Shown one piece after another: positions 1-7,090 of a stretch of 16,231 nt of DNA (position 1 is the first letter of the stretch; each line of letters opens with the position of its first letter). This DNA is from JBBPYA01 sp038200385. GTDB taxonomy: Bacteria > Actinomycetota > Actinomycetes > Mycobacteriales > Geodermatophilaceae. Position numbers and translations under genes: made by a program. Below the pieces are notes generated by a model. That model saw nothing but the letters and a program-made list of their open reading frames with translations. It was not told where the DNA came from and searched no databases. The stretch is taken from positions 1 through 16,231 of the forward strand of contig JBBPYA010000137.1 in assembly GCA_038200385.1 (NCBI GenBank), in the 5' to 3' direction.

Positions 1-1735
1 CCTCGTCGGCGGCCTCGGCCGTGGACAGCCGGTGCGCGATGGTCAGCGTAGTGCGGCCGCGGGTCAACGAGTCCAACGCCCGGGTCAGCCGGACCTCGGT
101 GGCCGGGTCCACCGCCGACGTGGCCTCGTCCAGCACCAGCAGGTCGGGATCTGCGACGTAGGCCCTGGCCACCGCGACGAGCTGGCGCTCCCCCACCGAC
201 AGGGACTCCCCCCGCTCTCCCACCAGGGTGTGGATCCCCCGGGGCAGGCCGTCGACCCAGTCGGCCAGGCCCAGGACGTCGAAGGTCGCCGCGACCTCGT
301 CGTCGCTGAGGCCGGCCCGGCCGTAACGCACGTTGCCGGCGATCGTCATGTCGAAGAGGAACCCGTCCTGGGGAACCATCACGACCCGCTCCCGCAGTGA
401 CTCGAAGCGGACCGCCGTCAGCGGCACCCCGCCGAGCAGCACCCGGCCCCGGCTGGGGTCCATCAGCCGGGTGAGCAGCTTGGCGAACGTCGTCTTGCCC
501 GACCCCGTCTCCCCGACCACGGCCACCCGGCGCCGGGCGGCGATGGACAGGTCGACATCGGTGAGCACTTCCGGACCGGTGGGGTAGGAGAAGTGCACGT
601 GATCGAAGCGCACCCCGAGCGGGCCGGGCGGCAGGTCGCGGCCGTCGGGGCCGGGGTCGGCCACGTCCGGCTCGGTGTCGAGCACGTCGAGCACTCGGCG
701 GAAGCTCGCCAACGCGTTCTGCGCCTCGTTGAGGACCTCGGTGGCGATCTGGACCGGGCCGATGAACAGCGTCACCAGGAACAGGAACGCCACCAGCGTC
801 CCCGGGCTCAGCCCACCCGCGACGCCGAGCAGGACGCCGACGACGATCACGCCGGCGTTGGCCAGTGCAGCTACGAACTCCCCGGTCCCGAAGAACACCG
901 CGCTCTGCCGCTGCGCCCGGACCGCGGTCCGGTAGTGCCGGTCGATCGCGGTGTCGATCCGCCGGCCGGTCCGCCCCGCGATCCCGTACGCCCGCACGGT
1001 CTGCGCGCCGACGACGGCCTCGGAGATCGCGCCGAGCATGTCACCGACGCGCTCCCGGACCTGGCCGTACGTCGCGGCCAGCCGACGCTGGAAGTAGCGC
1101 ATCGAGGCGACCATGGGCACGAAACACACGTAGACGAGCAGCGTCAGCGGCCAGGAGTAGACAGCCATGATCACGGTGGCGATGACCAGCTGACCGAGGC
1201 TGAGCAGCCCGAGTATCCCGCCCCACTGCATGAACATCGACAGCTGGTCGACGTCACTGGTCACCCGCGAGACCAGCGAGCCGCGCCGCTCGGCCTGCTG
1301 GTGCAGCATCGACAGGTCGTGCACGTGCCGGAACGCGCGCACCCGCAGCGCCGACAGCGCGGTCTCGGTGACCCGGAACAGCCGGTAGTTCATCGCATAC
1401 GCCGAGACCGCGGTCACCAGGATGGCGATCAGGCACAGCCCAACGACGGTACGGACCAGTCCGTAGTCCGGGCCGGTGTCGGCGAGCAGGCCGCGGTCGA
1501 CGGTCTGCTGGACGGCGATCGGTACGACGACCCGACCGGCCGTGGCGAGCAACGCGAGGCTGATGGTCACCCAGAGCCCGGCGCGGAACTCCGGGACCAT
1601 CCGGGCGCCGCGGACCAGGGTCGCGGTCGCCCCGAGCTTCGACGCCGTACCGGCGGTCAGCGCCGTGCCGGCCGTGGACGACGGGGCCGCCCCCGAGGTG
1701 CTCGCGGGCGAGTTGGACGATCCGGCGCGGGTCAT
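1..1735 (-). CDS. ABC exporter half-transporter, catalytic subunit (3' end cut by window edge)
   Basis: This is a membrane-fused ABC exporter half (transmembrane domain then ATPase domain), with 578 codons visible and only the last few dozen missing. The N-terminal ~45 residues are Ala/Ser/Thr-rich, followed by a six-helix type-I exporter domain to about residue 340. The ATPase domain has Walker A GETGSGKTT (K414), a non-canonical signature LSVGE (512-516), Walker B LLVLDEATS with catalytic E537, and H-loop H568. The ATG overlaps the stop of the upstream ABC gene as ATGA, so the two are translationally coupled and probably form a heterodimer. Its own Walker/H-loop residues are intact while its signature is degenerate, so it should hydrolyse ATP using the partner's signature motif. 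By family it would export a drug, lipid or other hydrophobic compound; the substrate cannot be inferred. Confidence 0.93.
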   Translation of the reverse strand, partial: MTRAGSSNSPASTSGAAPSSTAGTALTAGTASKLGATATLVRGARMVPEFRAGLWVTISLALLATAGRVVVPIAVQQTVDRGLLADTGPDYGLVRTVVGLCLIAILVTAVSAYAMNYRLFRVTETALSALRVRAFRHVHDLSMLHQQAERRGSLVSRVTSDVDQLSMFMQWGGILGLLSLGQLVIATVIMAVYSWPLTLLVYVCFVPMVASMRYFQRRLAATYGQVRERVGDMLGAISEAVVGAQTVRAYGIAGRTGRRIDTAIDRHYRTAVRAQRQSAVFFGTGEFVAALANAGVIVVGVLLGVAGGLSPGTLVAFLFLVTLFIGPVQIATEVLNEAQNALASFRRVLDVLDTEPDVADPGPDGRDLPPGPLGVRFDHVHFSYPTGPEVLTDVDLSIAARRRVAVVGETGSGKTTFAKLLTRLMDPSRGRVLLGGVPLTAVRFESLRERVVMVPQDGFLFDMTIAGNVRYGRAGLSDDEVAATFDVLGLADWVDGLPRGIHTLVGERGESLSVGERQLVAVARAYVADPDLLVLDEATSAVDPATEVRLTRALDSLTRGRTTLTIAHRLSTAEAADE

Positions 1736-3558
1736 GCGACACCCTCTTCCAGCGCGTCCAGGCGGCGCTGCTCGGCGGCGTCGGCGTACGCGCGGACCAG
1801 CCGGGCATAGCCGGGAGCCCGCTCGAGCAGGTCCTCGTGCGGGCCGCGGGCCACGATCCGCCCCCGCTCCACGTAGACCACCTCGTCGGCCAGCATGATC
1901 GTGGCGCGCCGGTAGGCGACGACCAGCACCGAGGAGGCCAGGTCGGCCGCCCGCAGGCCACCGAGGATCGCCGACTCGACGGAGGGATCGACGCTGCTCG
2001 TGGCATCGTCCAGGATGAGCAGCCGCGGGCGGCGGACCAGGGCCCGGGCCAGCGCCAGCCGCTGGCGCTGACCGCCGGACAGGGTGGTTCCCCGCTCGCC
2101 GACGTGGGTGGACAGTCCCTCGGGCAGGGCCTGGACGAAGCGGTCGGCCTGCGCCAACCGCAGGGCGTGCCAGACCTGCTCGTCGTCGTAGCACGGATCG
2201 GTCTCGTCGCCGAGGGAGACGTTGTTCCGGACGGTGTCGTCGAAGAGGAACGTCTGCTGCGCCACGACGGCGGCGGTGGTGCTGAGTTCCCCCTCGCGCA
2301 GCCGTGCCACGTCGGTCTGGTCCACCAGGACCTCGCCGGAGTCCGGGTCGACGAGCCGGACGAACAGGCTGACCAGGGTGGACTTGCCGGCGCCGGTCGG
2401 GCCGACCAGCGCCACGGTCCGGCCGGGCGCGATGTCGAGGGTCACGTTGAGCAGCACCGGGTCGTCGCTGCCGGCGTAGCTGAACGTCAGGTCCCGCGCC
2501 TGCAGCCGGGCGGGCTGCGTCGAGGGTGGCAGGGTCAGCTCGCCGTGGCGTTGCTCACCGGTGGCCCGCAGGACCGAGTCGACCCGGTCCCAGCCGGCGA
2601 CGGCCCGGGGCAGGTCACCGAGCACCCAGCCGATCGCCCGGATCGGCAGCGCGAGCACGGTGAACAGGTAGGCCACCGAGACCAGGTCGCTCGCGTTGAT
2701 CGCGCCGGCCTCCAGCCGCGCGGTGCCGATCAGCAGCACGGCGAGCGTGCCCAACGCGGGTAGCGCCTCCATGAGCGGATCGAACGTGCCGCGCACCCGG
2801 CCGACGGCGATCAGGCTGTCGCGCAGGTCCTCGGCCCGCTCCCGGAACCGCTCGGTCTCCTCGGCCTCGCGGCCCAACGTCTTGACCACGAGCCCGCCGT
2901 CGAAGCTCTCGTGCGCGATTCCGCTGACCTCGGCTCGCAGCTGTTGCGCGCGGCTGACCCGCGGCGACATCACCCGGCTGTAGACCAGGTTCACGGCGAA
3001 GACCGTCGGGAACACCACCAGGCCGACCAGGGCCAGCACCGGGTCGATCGCGATCAGCGCGACACCGGTGATGAGCAGCATCAGGATCGCGCCGCACGCG
3101 AACGGCAGCGGGGCGATCGGGAACCACGCCGCCTCGACATCGCTGTTGGCGTTGGACAGCAACTGCCCGGTCGGGTGCTGGTGGTGCCAGGACAGGGGCA
3201 ACCGGAGGTACTGGCGGCTGACCCGGCGCCGGTAGGACGCCTGCAGCCGGTACTGCATGATCCCGGCGCCGATCCGCCGGCCGAGGATGCCGACGATCTT
3301 CAGGGTGGCCACCGCCAGGATCAGCAGGCCGGAAGTGACCAGGGCGCCGGTGGCGACCTGACCGGAGCGCAGCGACGGGAGCACGACTCGGCCGGTGATC
3401 TGCCCCAGGACGAACGCGTTCGCGACGGTCATCCCGCCGAACAGAGCGCTGGCGGTGAGGGCGATCGCGAAGATCCCCCGCTCCTCGCGGATCGCTCGTC
3501 CGAGTAGCCGCAGCCCACGGCGTAACACCTGGTGCGGCGCGGTCGGCCACGAGCGCAT
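1732..3558 (-). CDS. ABC exporter half-transporter, degenerate-site subunit
   Basis: This 608-aa half-transporter has a type-I exporter membrane domain (about residues 30-310) followed by an ATPase domain. Walker A is GPTGAGKST (K392) and the signature is a perfect LSGGQ (493-497). The Walker B carboxylate is replaced (LLILDD, D518 where Glu is usual) and the H-loop histidine is Tyr (VVAYRR, Y549). These losses are typical of the non-hydrolysing subunit in heterodimeric exporters such as TM287/288. I chose the ATG at 3558 because GGAG lies 5 nt upstream. An ATG at 3624 would add 22 residues that look non-coding (MLSGSNNQVYHRV). Its TGA overlaps the next gene's ATG. Function as the partner of the downstream half is inferred from the overlap and the complementary motifs. 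Confidence 0.92.
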   Translation of the reverse strand: MRSWPTAPHQVLRRGLRLLGRAIREERGIFAIALTASALFGGMTVANAFVLGQITGRVVLPSLRSGQVATGALVTSGLLILAVATLKIVGILGRRIGAGIMQYRLQASYRRRVSRQYLRLPLSWHHQHPTGQLLSNANSDVEAAWFPIAPLPFACGAILMLLITGVALIAIDPVLALVGLVVFPTVFAVNLVYSRVMSPRVSRAQQLRAEVSGIAHESFDGGLVVKTLGREAEETERFRERAEDLRDSLIAVGRVRGTFDPLMEALPALGTLAVLLIGTARLEAGAINASDLVSVAYLFTVLALPIRAIGWVLGDLPRAVAGWDRVDSVLRATGEQRHGELTLPPSTQPARLQARDLTFSYAGSDDPVLLNVTLDIAPGRTVALVGPTGAGKSTLVSLFVRLVDPDSGEVLVDQTDVARLREGELSTTAAVVAQQTFLFDDTVRNNVSLGDETDPCYDDEQVWHALRLAQADRFVQALPEGLSTHVGERGTTLSGGQRQRLALARALVRRPRLLILDDATSSVDPSVESAILGGLRAADLASSVLVVAYRRATIMLADEVVYVERGRIVARGPHEDLLERAPGYARLVRAYADAAEQRRLDALEEGVA

Positions 3559-3591
3559 GGAGACTCCAACTGGACGAGCGGGGATAACGCG

Positions 3592-3620
3592 ATGGTACAC
3601 CTGGTTGTTAGAGCCGCTAA
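3592..3620 (-). promoter_or_regulatory. Candidate promoter for the ABC exporter pair
   Basis: On the minus strand TTAGCG (3620-3615) and TACCAT (3597-3592) are separated by 17 bp, about 35 bp ahead of the ATG at 3558. The region 3590-3628 is locally AT-rich compared with its surroundings. The -35 match is only 3/6 and the -10 match 4/6, so this is a weak call. It would separate the exporter pair from the his operon, whose hisF stop lies at 3660. Confidence 0.3.
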
Positions 3621-3659
3621 GCATTTAACGCGGCGGCGCCGGGGGCCAGGCCGGACCCG

Positions 3660-4421
3660 TCAGCGGACCGGGTGACCGGCCTCGCGCAGGGCCGTCTTGA
3701 CGTCGGCGACGCCCAGCGTGCCGTAGTGGAAGACGCTGGCGGCCAGTACGGCGTCGGCGCCGGCCCGGACGGCCGCGGGGAAGTGCGCGAGCGTCCCCGC
3801 CCCGCCGCTGGCGACCACGGGTACGCCGACGGCCGCACGCACCAGACGGATGGAATCCAGGTCGAACCCATCGCGGGTGCCGTCGGCGTCCATCGCGTTG
3901 ACGACGATCTCCCCGGCACCGAGATCCGCGCCGCGGCGCACCCAGTCCACGAGGTCCAGGTCGGCCGACCGGCGGCCGCCGTGCGTGGTGACCTCGAATC
4001 CACTGGGCCGCTCCGGCGCCCGCCGGGTGTCCACGGACAGCACGACGCACTGGGAGCCGAACCGCTCGGCGGCCGCGGCGAGCAGCCCTGGGTCCGCGAC
4101 CGCCGCGGTGTTCAGCGACACCTTGTCGGCGCCGGCCCGCAGCAGCCGGTCGATGTCGGCCGGGGACCGCACTCCCCCGCCGACGGTGAGCGGGATGAAG
4201 ACCTGTTCGGCGGTACGCCGTACGACGTCGTAGGTCGTCTCGCGCTGCGCAGAGGACGCCGTGATGTCGTAGAAGACGAGCTCGTCGGCCCCCTCGTCGT
4301 CGTAGCGACGGGCCAGCGCCACCGGGTCGCCGACGTCGACGTTGGCCAGGAAGCGCACCCCCTTGGTGACCCGACCGGCGTCCACGTCAAGGCAGGGGAT
4401 GACCCGTACCGCGACGGTCAC
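3660..4421 (-). CDS. hisF: Imidazole glycerol phosphate synthase, cyclase subunit HisF
   Basis: HisF is the (beta/alpha)8-barrel subunit of IGP synthase. It uses ammonia from HisH to convert PRFAR to imidazole glycerol phosphate and AICAR. The 253-aa length is normal. The N-terminus carries the hallmark IPCLDVDAGRVTKGVRF, with the first catalytic Asp at D12. The second catalytic Asp is D131 in LSVDTRR. Phosphate-binding loops are visible as TVGGGVRSP and VASGGAGTLAHF. The start is GTG in a 4-bp GTGA overlap with the end of priA, so translation is coupled. It is the last his gene on this side; hisI, often next in actinomycetes, is absent, and the downstream genes are the ABC exporter pair. Confidence 0.97.
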   Translation of the reverse strand: MTVAVRVIPCLDVDAGRVTKGVRFLANVDVGDPVALARRYDDEGADELVFYDITASSAQRETTYDVVRRTAEQVFIPLTVGGGVRSPADIDRLLRAGADKVSLNTAAVADPGLLAAAAERFGSQCVVLSVDTRRAPERPSGFEVTTHGGRRSADLDLVDWVRRGADLGAGEIVVNAMDADGTRDGFDLDSIRLVRAAVGVPVVASGGAGTLAHFPAAVRAGADAVLAASVFHYGTLGVADVKTALREAGHPVR

Positions 4422-5152
4422 GGTGCGGCCGGGTCGCGGACGGCTGCTAGCGCGTCGGGCAGGGTGAAGTTGCCGGCGTAGAGCGCCTTGCCGACGATGG
4501 CCCCCTCGACCCCGAGGGCGGACAGCCCGGCCAGTTCGCGCAGGTCGTCCACCGTGGACACTCCCCCGCTGGCCACGACCGGCCGGTCGGTGGCCGAGCA
4601 GACCTGCCGGAGCAGGTCCAGGTTGGGCCCGGTCAGGGTCCCGTCGCGGGCGACGTCGGTGACGACGTAACGGCAGCAGCCGTCACCGTCCAGCCGCTCG
4701 AGCACCTCGAACAGGTCACCGCCGTCCCGGGTCCAGCCCCGGGCCGACAGGGTCGTGCCTCGCACGTCGAGGCCGACCGCGATGCGCTCGCCGAACCGGC
4801 TCAGCGCGACCGCACACCAGTCCGGGCGCTCCAGCGCGGCGGTGCCGAGGTTGACCCGCGCGCAGCCGGTCGACAGGGCTGCTTCGAGCGAGTCGTCGTC
4901 GCGGATGCCGCCGGACAGTTCCACCTGGACGTCCAGCTGCCCGACGATGCCCGCGAGCAGGTCCCGGTTGGAGCCGCGCCCGAACGCCGCGTCCAGGTCG
5001 ACCAGGTGGATCCACTCGGCGCCGCCGTCCTGCCAGTCCAGCGCGGCCCGCAGCGGATCGCCGTAGGACGTCTCGCTGCCGGCGGCGCCCTGAACGAGCC
5101 GCACTGCCCGCCCATCCGCGACGTCCACGGCGGGTAGCAGCACGAAGCTCAC
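4418..5152 (-). CDS. priA: Phosphoribosyl isomerase A (HisA, probably bifunctional HisA/TrpF)
   Basis: This (beta/alpha)8 isomerase converts ProFAR to PRFAR in histidine synthesis. In actinomycetes its orthologue PriA also performs the TrpF reaction of tryptophan synthesis. The 244-aa protein begins VSFVLLPAVDVADGRAVRLV and matches PriA from Mycobacterium and Streptomyces throughout, for example DLDAAFGRGSN and VELSGGIRDD. The catalytic acids are D10 and D170 (TDVARDGT). The active-site loop ARGW supplies R138 and W140, equivalent to the Arg/Trp pair used in dual-substrate PriA. The GTG start is supported by GGAG 6 nt upstream and by a GTGA overlap with the stop of the preceding small membrane gene. 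A longer open frame upstream is only antisense-like Gly/Pro/Arg sequence. Dual activity is inferred from family knowledge. Confidence 0.96.
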   Translation of the reverse strand: MSFVLLPAVDVADGRAVRLVQGAAGSETSYGDPLRAALDWQDGGAEWIHLVDLDAAFGRGSNRDLLAGIVGQLDVQVELSGGIRDDDSLEAALSTGCARVNLGTAALERPDWCAVALSRFGERIAVGLDVRGTTLSARGWTRDGGDLFEVLERLDGDGCCRYVVTDVARDGTLTGPNLDLLRQVCSATDRPVVASGGVSTVDDLRELAGLSALGVEGAIVGKALYAGNFTLPDALAAVRDPAAP

Positions 5153-5493
5153 CGGTGGCTCCGGCCCAGCGCCATCGTGACCAGCGCGGGGGTGGCCAGC
5201 AGGGCCAGCAGGCTCAGCCCGACCCGGGCTCCCCACTCGTCCACGAACAGCCAGTCCAGGCCCAGGACCACGAGCACGATCACCGCGATGGTGCCCCGCT
5301 GGGCCCGGGTCCGCCGGCTGTAGCGGCGGCGGCCGGAGCGCAGCCGCCACCAGGGCCGCCCGGACCGCCCCAGCAGCCGGCCCAGCGCGCCGGTGCCGGC
5401 CGGCCGGGCGGCCGGAGCGGCCAGCAGCGACTCGGCCCGGGCCCGGCCCTGGCTCTCGCGTTCGGCCCGACGGCGGGCCCGCTCCTTGCTCAT
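5149..5493 (-). CDS. Small basic two-helix membrane protein within the his operon
   Basis: This 114-aa protein of unknown function has a very basic, Arg-rich first half (MSKERARRRAERE at the start, RRRYSRRTRAQR before the first helix). Two hydrophobic segments follow at about residues 69-85 (IAVIVLVVLGLDWLFV) and 91-109 (VGLSLLALLATPALVTMAL). It ends GRSHR. The basic part should face the cytoplasm. It sits between hisH and priA, and its TGA overlaps the priA GTG as GTGA, so it is co-translated with the pathway. No good ribosome-binding site sits directly before the ATG; instead there is a chain of 11-bp repeats, annotated separately. I do not recognise a family. Coding is supported by the operon overlap and by a plausible membrane topology. 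Confidence 0.82.
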   Translation of the reverse strand: MSKERARRRAERESQGRARAESLLAAPAARPAGTGALGRLLGRSGRPWWRLRSGRRRYSRRTRAQRGTIAVIVLVVLGLDWLFVDEWGARVGLSLLALLATPALVTMALGRSHR

Positions 5494-5537
5494 CAGCGGC
5501 TCATCAGCGGCTCATCAGCGGCTCATCCGGGGCTCAT
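5494..5537 (-). repeat. Four 11-bp tandem units forming overlapping mini-ORFs before a start codon
   Basis: On the minus strand the unit ATGAGCCGCTG occurs three times in a row (5526-5494), preceded by a variant ATGAGCCCCGG (5537-5527) and followed by the real start ATGAGCAAGG (5493). ATGs therefore sit exactly 11 bp apart at 5537, 5526, 5515, 5504 and 5493. Read from the first ATG, each unit is a 3-4 codon ORF (MSPG or MSR) whose TGA overlaps the next ATG. A GAAGGG motif about 8 nt before the ATG at 5537 is the only SD-like element. The array may feed ribosomes by stepwise termination and reinitiation, or may simply be slippage duplication of the gene start. Confidence 0.85.
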
Positions 5538-5567
5538 CCGGCGGCCCTTCGCCGGCGCATCGGTGGC

Positions 5568-6179
5568 TCACGGCAGGCTCCGGACCCAGTTGGCCAGCAG
5601 CGCGGCACCGGCGTTGCCGGACTTCTCGGGGTGGAACTGGGTGGCGCTGAGCGCGCCCAGTTCCACGGCGGCGACGAACGGCTCGCCGTGCTCTGCGGTG
5701 CTCACCCAGCCCTCGGAGTGCAAGGCGGCGTAGGAGTGCACGAAGTAGTACCGCGCTGCCGGGTCCAGCCCGGCGAACAGCGCGCTGTCGGCCGCCGGCG
5801 ACACCGTGTTCCAGCCCATGTGCGGCAGGACGTCGGCCCGGAGGCGGCGTACCTCGCCGGGCAGGATGCCCAGCCCCTTGGTCGGTACGCCGTGCTCGGT
5901 CCCGCTGTCGAAGAGCACCTGCATACCCACGCAGATGCCGAGGACCGGGCGCTGGGCGGCCACCCGGTCCCGCACCGTGCTGCCCGCGCCGAGAGCGTCC
6001 AGGCCGGACATGCAGGCAGCGAAGGCGCCGACCCCGGGCACCACGAGGCCGTCGCAGTCCGCCGCGGCCGGCAGCTGCGAGCTGACCGTCGTCTGCGCAC
6101 CGGCCCGCTCCAGCGCGCGGTGCGCCGATCGCAGGTTGCCCGAGCCGTAGTCGAGGACGACGACACGTGGCCGGGTCAC
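5568..6179 (-). CDS. hisH: Imidazole glycerol phosphate synthase, glutamine amidotransferase subunit HisH
   Basis: HisH hydrolyses glutamine and channels ammonia to HisF. The 203-aa protein is a class-I amidotransferase with the nucleophile elbow GICVGMQ (C83) and the catalytic dyad in QFHPEKSG (H183, E185). Other family signatures are LDYGSGNLRS, VPGVGAF, PHMGWN and YYFVHSYAA. The start is GTG at 6179 (VTRPRVVVLDYG), which overlaps the TGA of the upstream 48-aa gene as GTGA. No strong SD is visible, consistent with coupled translation. It is separated from the next gene by 74 bp that hold the 11-bp repeat array. HisF, its partner, lies three genes downstream in the same operon. Confidence 0.97.
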   Translation of the reverse strand: MTRPRVVVLDYGSGNLRSAHRALERAGAQTTVSSQLPAAADCDGLVVPGVGAFAACMSGLDALGAGSTVRDRVAAQRPVLGICVGMQVLFDSGTEHGVPTKGLGILPGEVRRLRADVLPHMGWNTVSPAADSALFAGLDPAARYYFVHSYAALHSEGWVSTAEHGEPFVAAVELGALSATQFHPEKSGNAGAALLANWVRSLP

Positions 6180-6322
6180 TGGTACCGCAGGATGCCGGAG
6201 GCGATGGCGAGTCCCGCGCACGCCAGCAGGGCCAGCGCCAACAAGATGCTCTTCTGTCGCATCGCCCAGGCTCCCCCGAGCAGGAACCCACCGGCCGCGA
6301 ACAGCAGCACGGCGATGCTCAA
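6176..6322 (-). CDS. 48-aa two-helix membrane protein between hisB and hisH
   Basis: This short gene fills the gap between the hisB stop and the hisH start. Translation from TTG at 6322, immediately after the hisB TAG, gives 48 residues: a first helix (SIAVLLFAAGGFLLGGAW), a short basic loop (MRQKS), a second helix (ILLALALLACAGLAIASGI) and the tail LRYQ. An AAGGGG ribosome-binding site inside the hisB end lies 9 nt before the TTG. A GTG at 6310 is an alternative start. Its TGA overlaps the hisH GTG as GTGA. The perfect fit between two his genes with coupled overlaps supports a real gene. The family is not recognised and no function can be assigned. Confidence 0.75.
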   Translation of the reverse strand: MSIAVLLFAAGGFLLGGAWAMRQKSILLALALLACAGLAIASGILRYQ

Positions 6323-6928
6323 CTACAGCAGCCCCTTCGTGCTCGGGACGCCGTGCTCGCTCGGATCCACCGCGCAGGCGGCCCGCAGGGACCGGGCCAG
6401 GGCCTTGAACTGCGCCTCGACGATGTGGTGGGCGTCCCGACCGGCGGCGAGCACGCGGACGTGCAGGGTGATCCGGGCGTTGTGGGCGAGGGTTTCCAGG
6501 ACGTGCCGGGTCAGGCTCGTCGGGTAGTCCCGACCGATCGTCGGCGCCATCCCGTCCGGCTCCACGTGCACGCAGTACGGCCGCCCGGACAGGTCCACCG
6601 CCGCCTGGACCAGGACCTCGTCGAGCGGGATCAGCGCCGAGCCGTACCGGGTGAGGCCGGCCTTGTCGCCGAGGGCCTCGGCCAGCGCCAGCCCGAGCGC
6701 GATCGTGGTGTCCTCGACGGTGTGGTGGGCGTCGATGTGCAGGTCGCCCTCGGTCTGCACGGTGAGGTCGAGCCCGCCGTGCCGGGCCAGCTGGGCCAGC
6801 ATGTGGTCGAAGAACGCCACCCCCGTGCCCACGTCGGCCATCCCTGTCCCGTCCAGGTCGACCTGTACGAGCACCTTGGACTCGGCGGTCTGCCGCTCGA
6901 CTCTGCCGGTGCGTGCCATGCGCTGCAT
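6323..6928 (-). CDS. hisB: Imidazoleglycerol-phosphate dehydratase HisB
   Basis: HisB is the manganese-dependent dehydratase that converts IGP to imidazole acetol phosphate. The 201-aa monofunctional form has both metal-binding motifs, HHTVED (68-73) and DAHHIVEAQ (HH at 167-168). It also shows DLDGTG, FFDHML, DLSGRPY and the canonical C-terminus PSTKGLL. The start is uncertain between ATG 6928 and ATG 6919, and neither has a visible SD. In most actinomycetes hisB follows hisC directly in the operon. Here about 2.7 kb of opposite-strand DNA separates them, so hisB is now the first gene of a downstream transcription unit. It is followed directly by the 48-aa membrane gene. Confidence 0.96.
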   Translation of the reverse strand: MQRMARTGRVERQTAESKVLVQVDLDGTGMADVGTGVAFFDHMLAQLARHGGLDLTVQTEGDLHIDAHHTVEDTTIALGLALAEALGDKAGLTRYGSALIPLDEVLVQAAVDLSGRPYCVHVEPDGMAPTIGRDYPTSLTRHVLETLAHNARITLHVRVLAAGRDAHHIVEAQFKALARSLRAACAVDPSEHGVPSTKGLL

Positions 6929-7090
6929 GGTAGAGCGAGCGCACCGGCGTCCCGCGATCCGGCCGGCGCGGAAGTGGTCCCGACACGCGCTGTCCGCCGA
7001 CGCCGTATCGGCGTGTCGGGACCAGTTTCCGGCGGCGGCGGCGCGGCGGTGCGGGTGCCGAACCGATGTGGTCCGCGCGGGTCAGAGCCC
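6929..7090. other. Intergenic stretch upstream of hisB
   Basis: This 162-bp region carries no recognisable coding sequence. Apart from the inverted repeat at 6970-7030 I see only G/C-rich simple sequence, such as GGCGGCGGCGGCGC near 7031. It must contain the promoter for hisB-hisF if that segment is transcribed independently, but I could not pick a convincing -10/-35 pair. The TACCAT on the minus strand overlaps the hisB ATG and is badly placed. Confidence 0.5.
6970..7030. repeat. 14-bp perfect inverted repeat upstream of hisB
   Basis: TGGTCCCGACACGC (6975-6988) and its exact reverse complement (7011-7024) are separated by 22 bp. The outer flanks GGAA (6970-6973) and TTCC (7027-7030) extend the match to about 20 bp with a small mismatch. 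The spacer can form a smaller stem of its own (CGCCGA/TCGGCG). It lies 40-100 bp before the hisB start, at the edge of the foreign block. It could be an operator or hairpin for hisB, a REP/MITE-like element, or a scar of the rearrangement. Confidence 0.8.

Noticed and set aside
593..1810. A 405-codon plus-strand open frame opposite the first ABC gene
   Set aside because: It is the antisense of a clearly conserved ABC transporter; its His/Arg/Gln/Gly-rich composition is typical of antisense frames in high-GC DNA.
5153..5350. Upstream extension of priA by 66 codons
   Set aside because: The extension is Gly/Pro/Arg-rich, lies within the 114-aa membrane gene in another frame, and lacks family similarity. 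The GTG at 5152 has an SD and a GTGA overlap.
5494..5537. CRISPR-like array
   Set aside because: The units are 11 bp and contiguous, with no spacers; it is a simple tandem repeat at a gene start.
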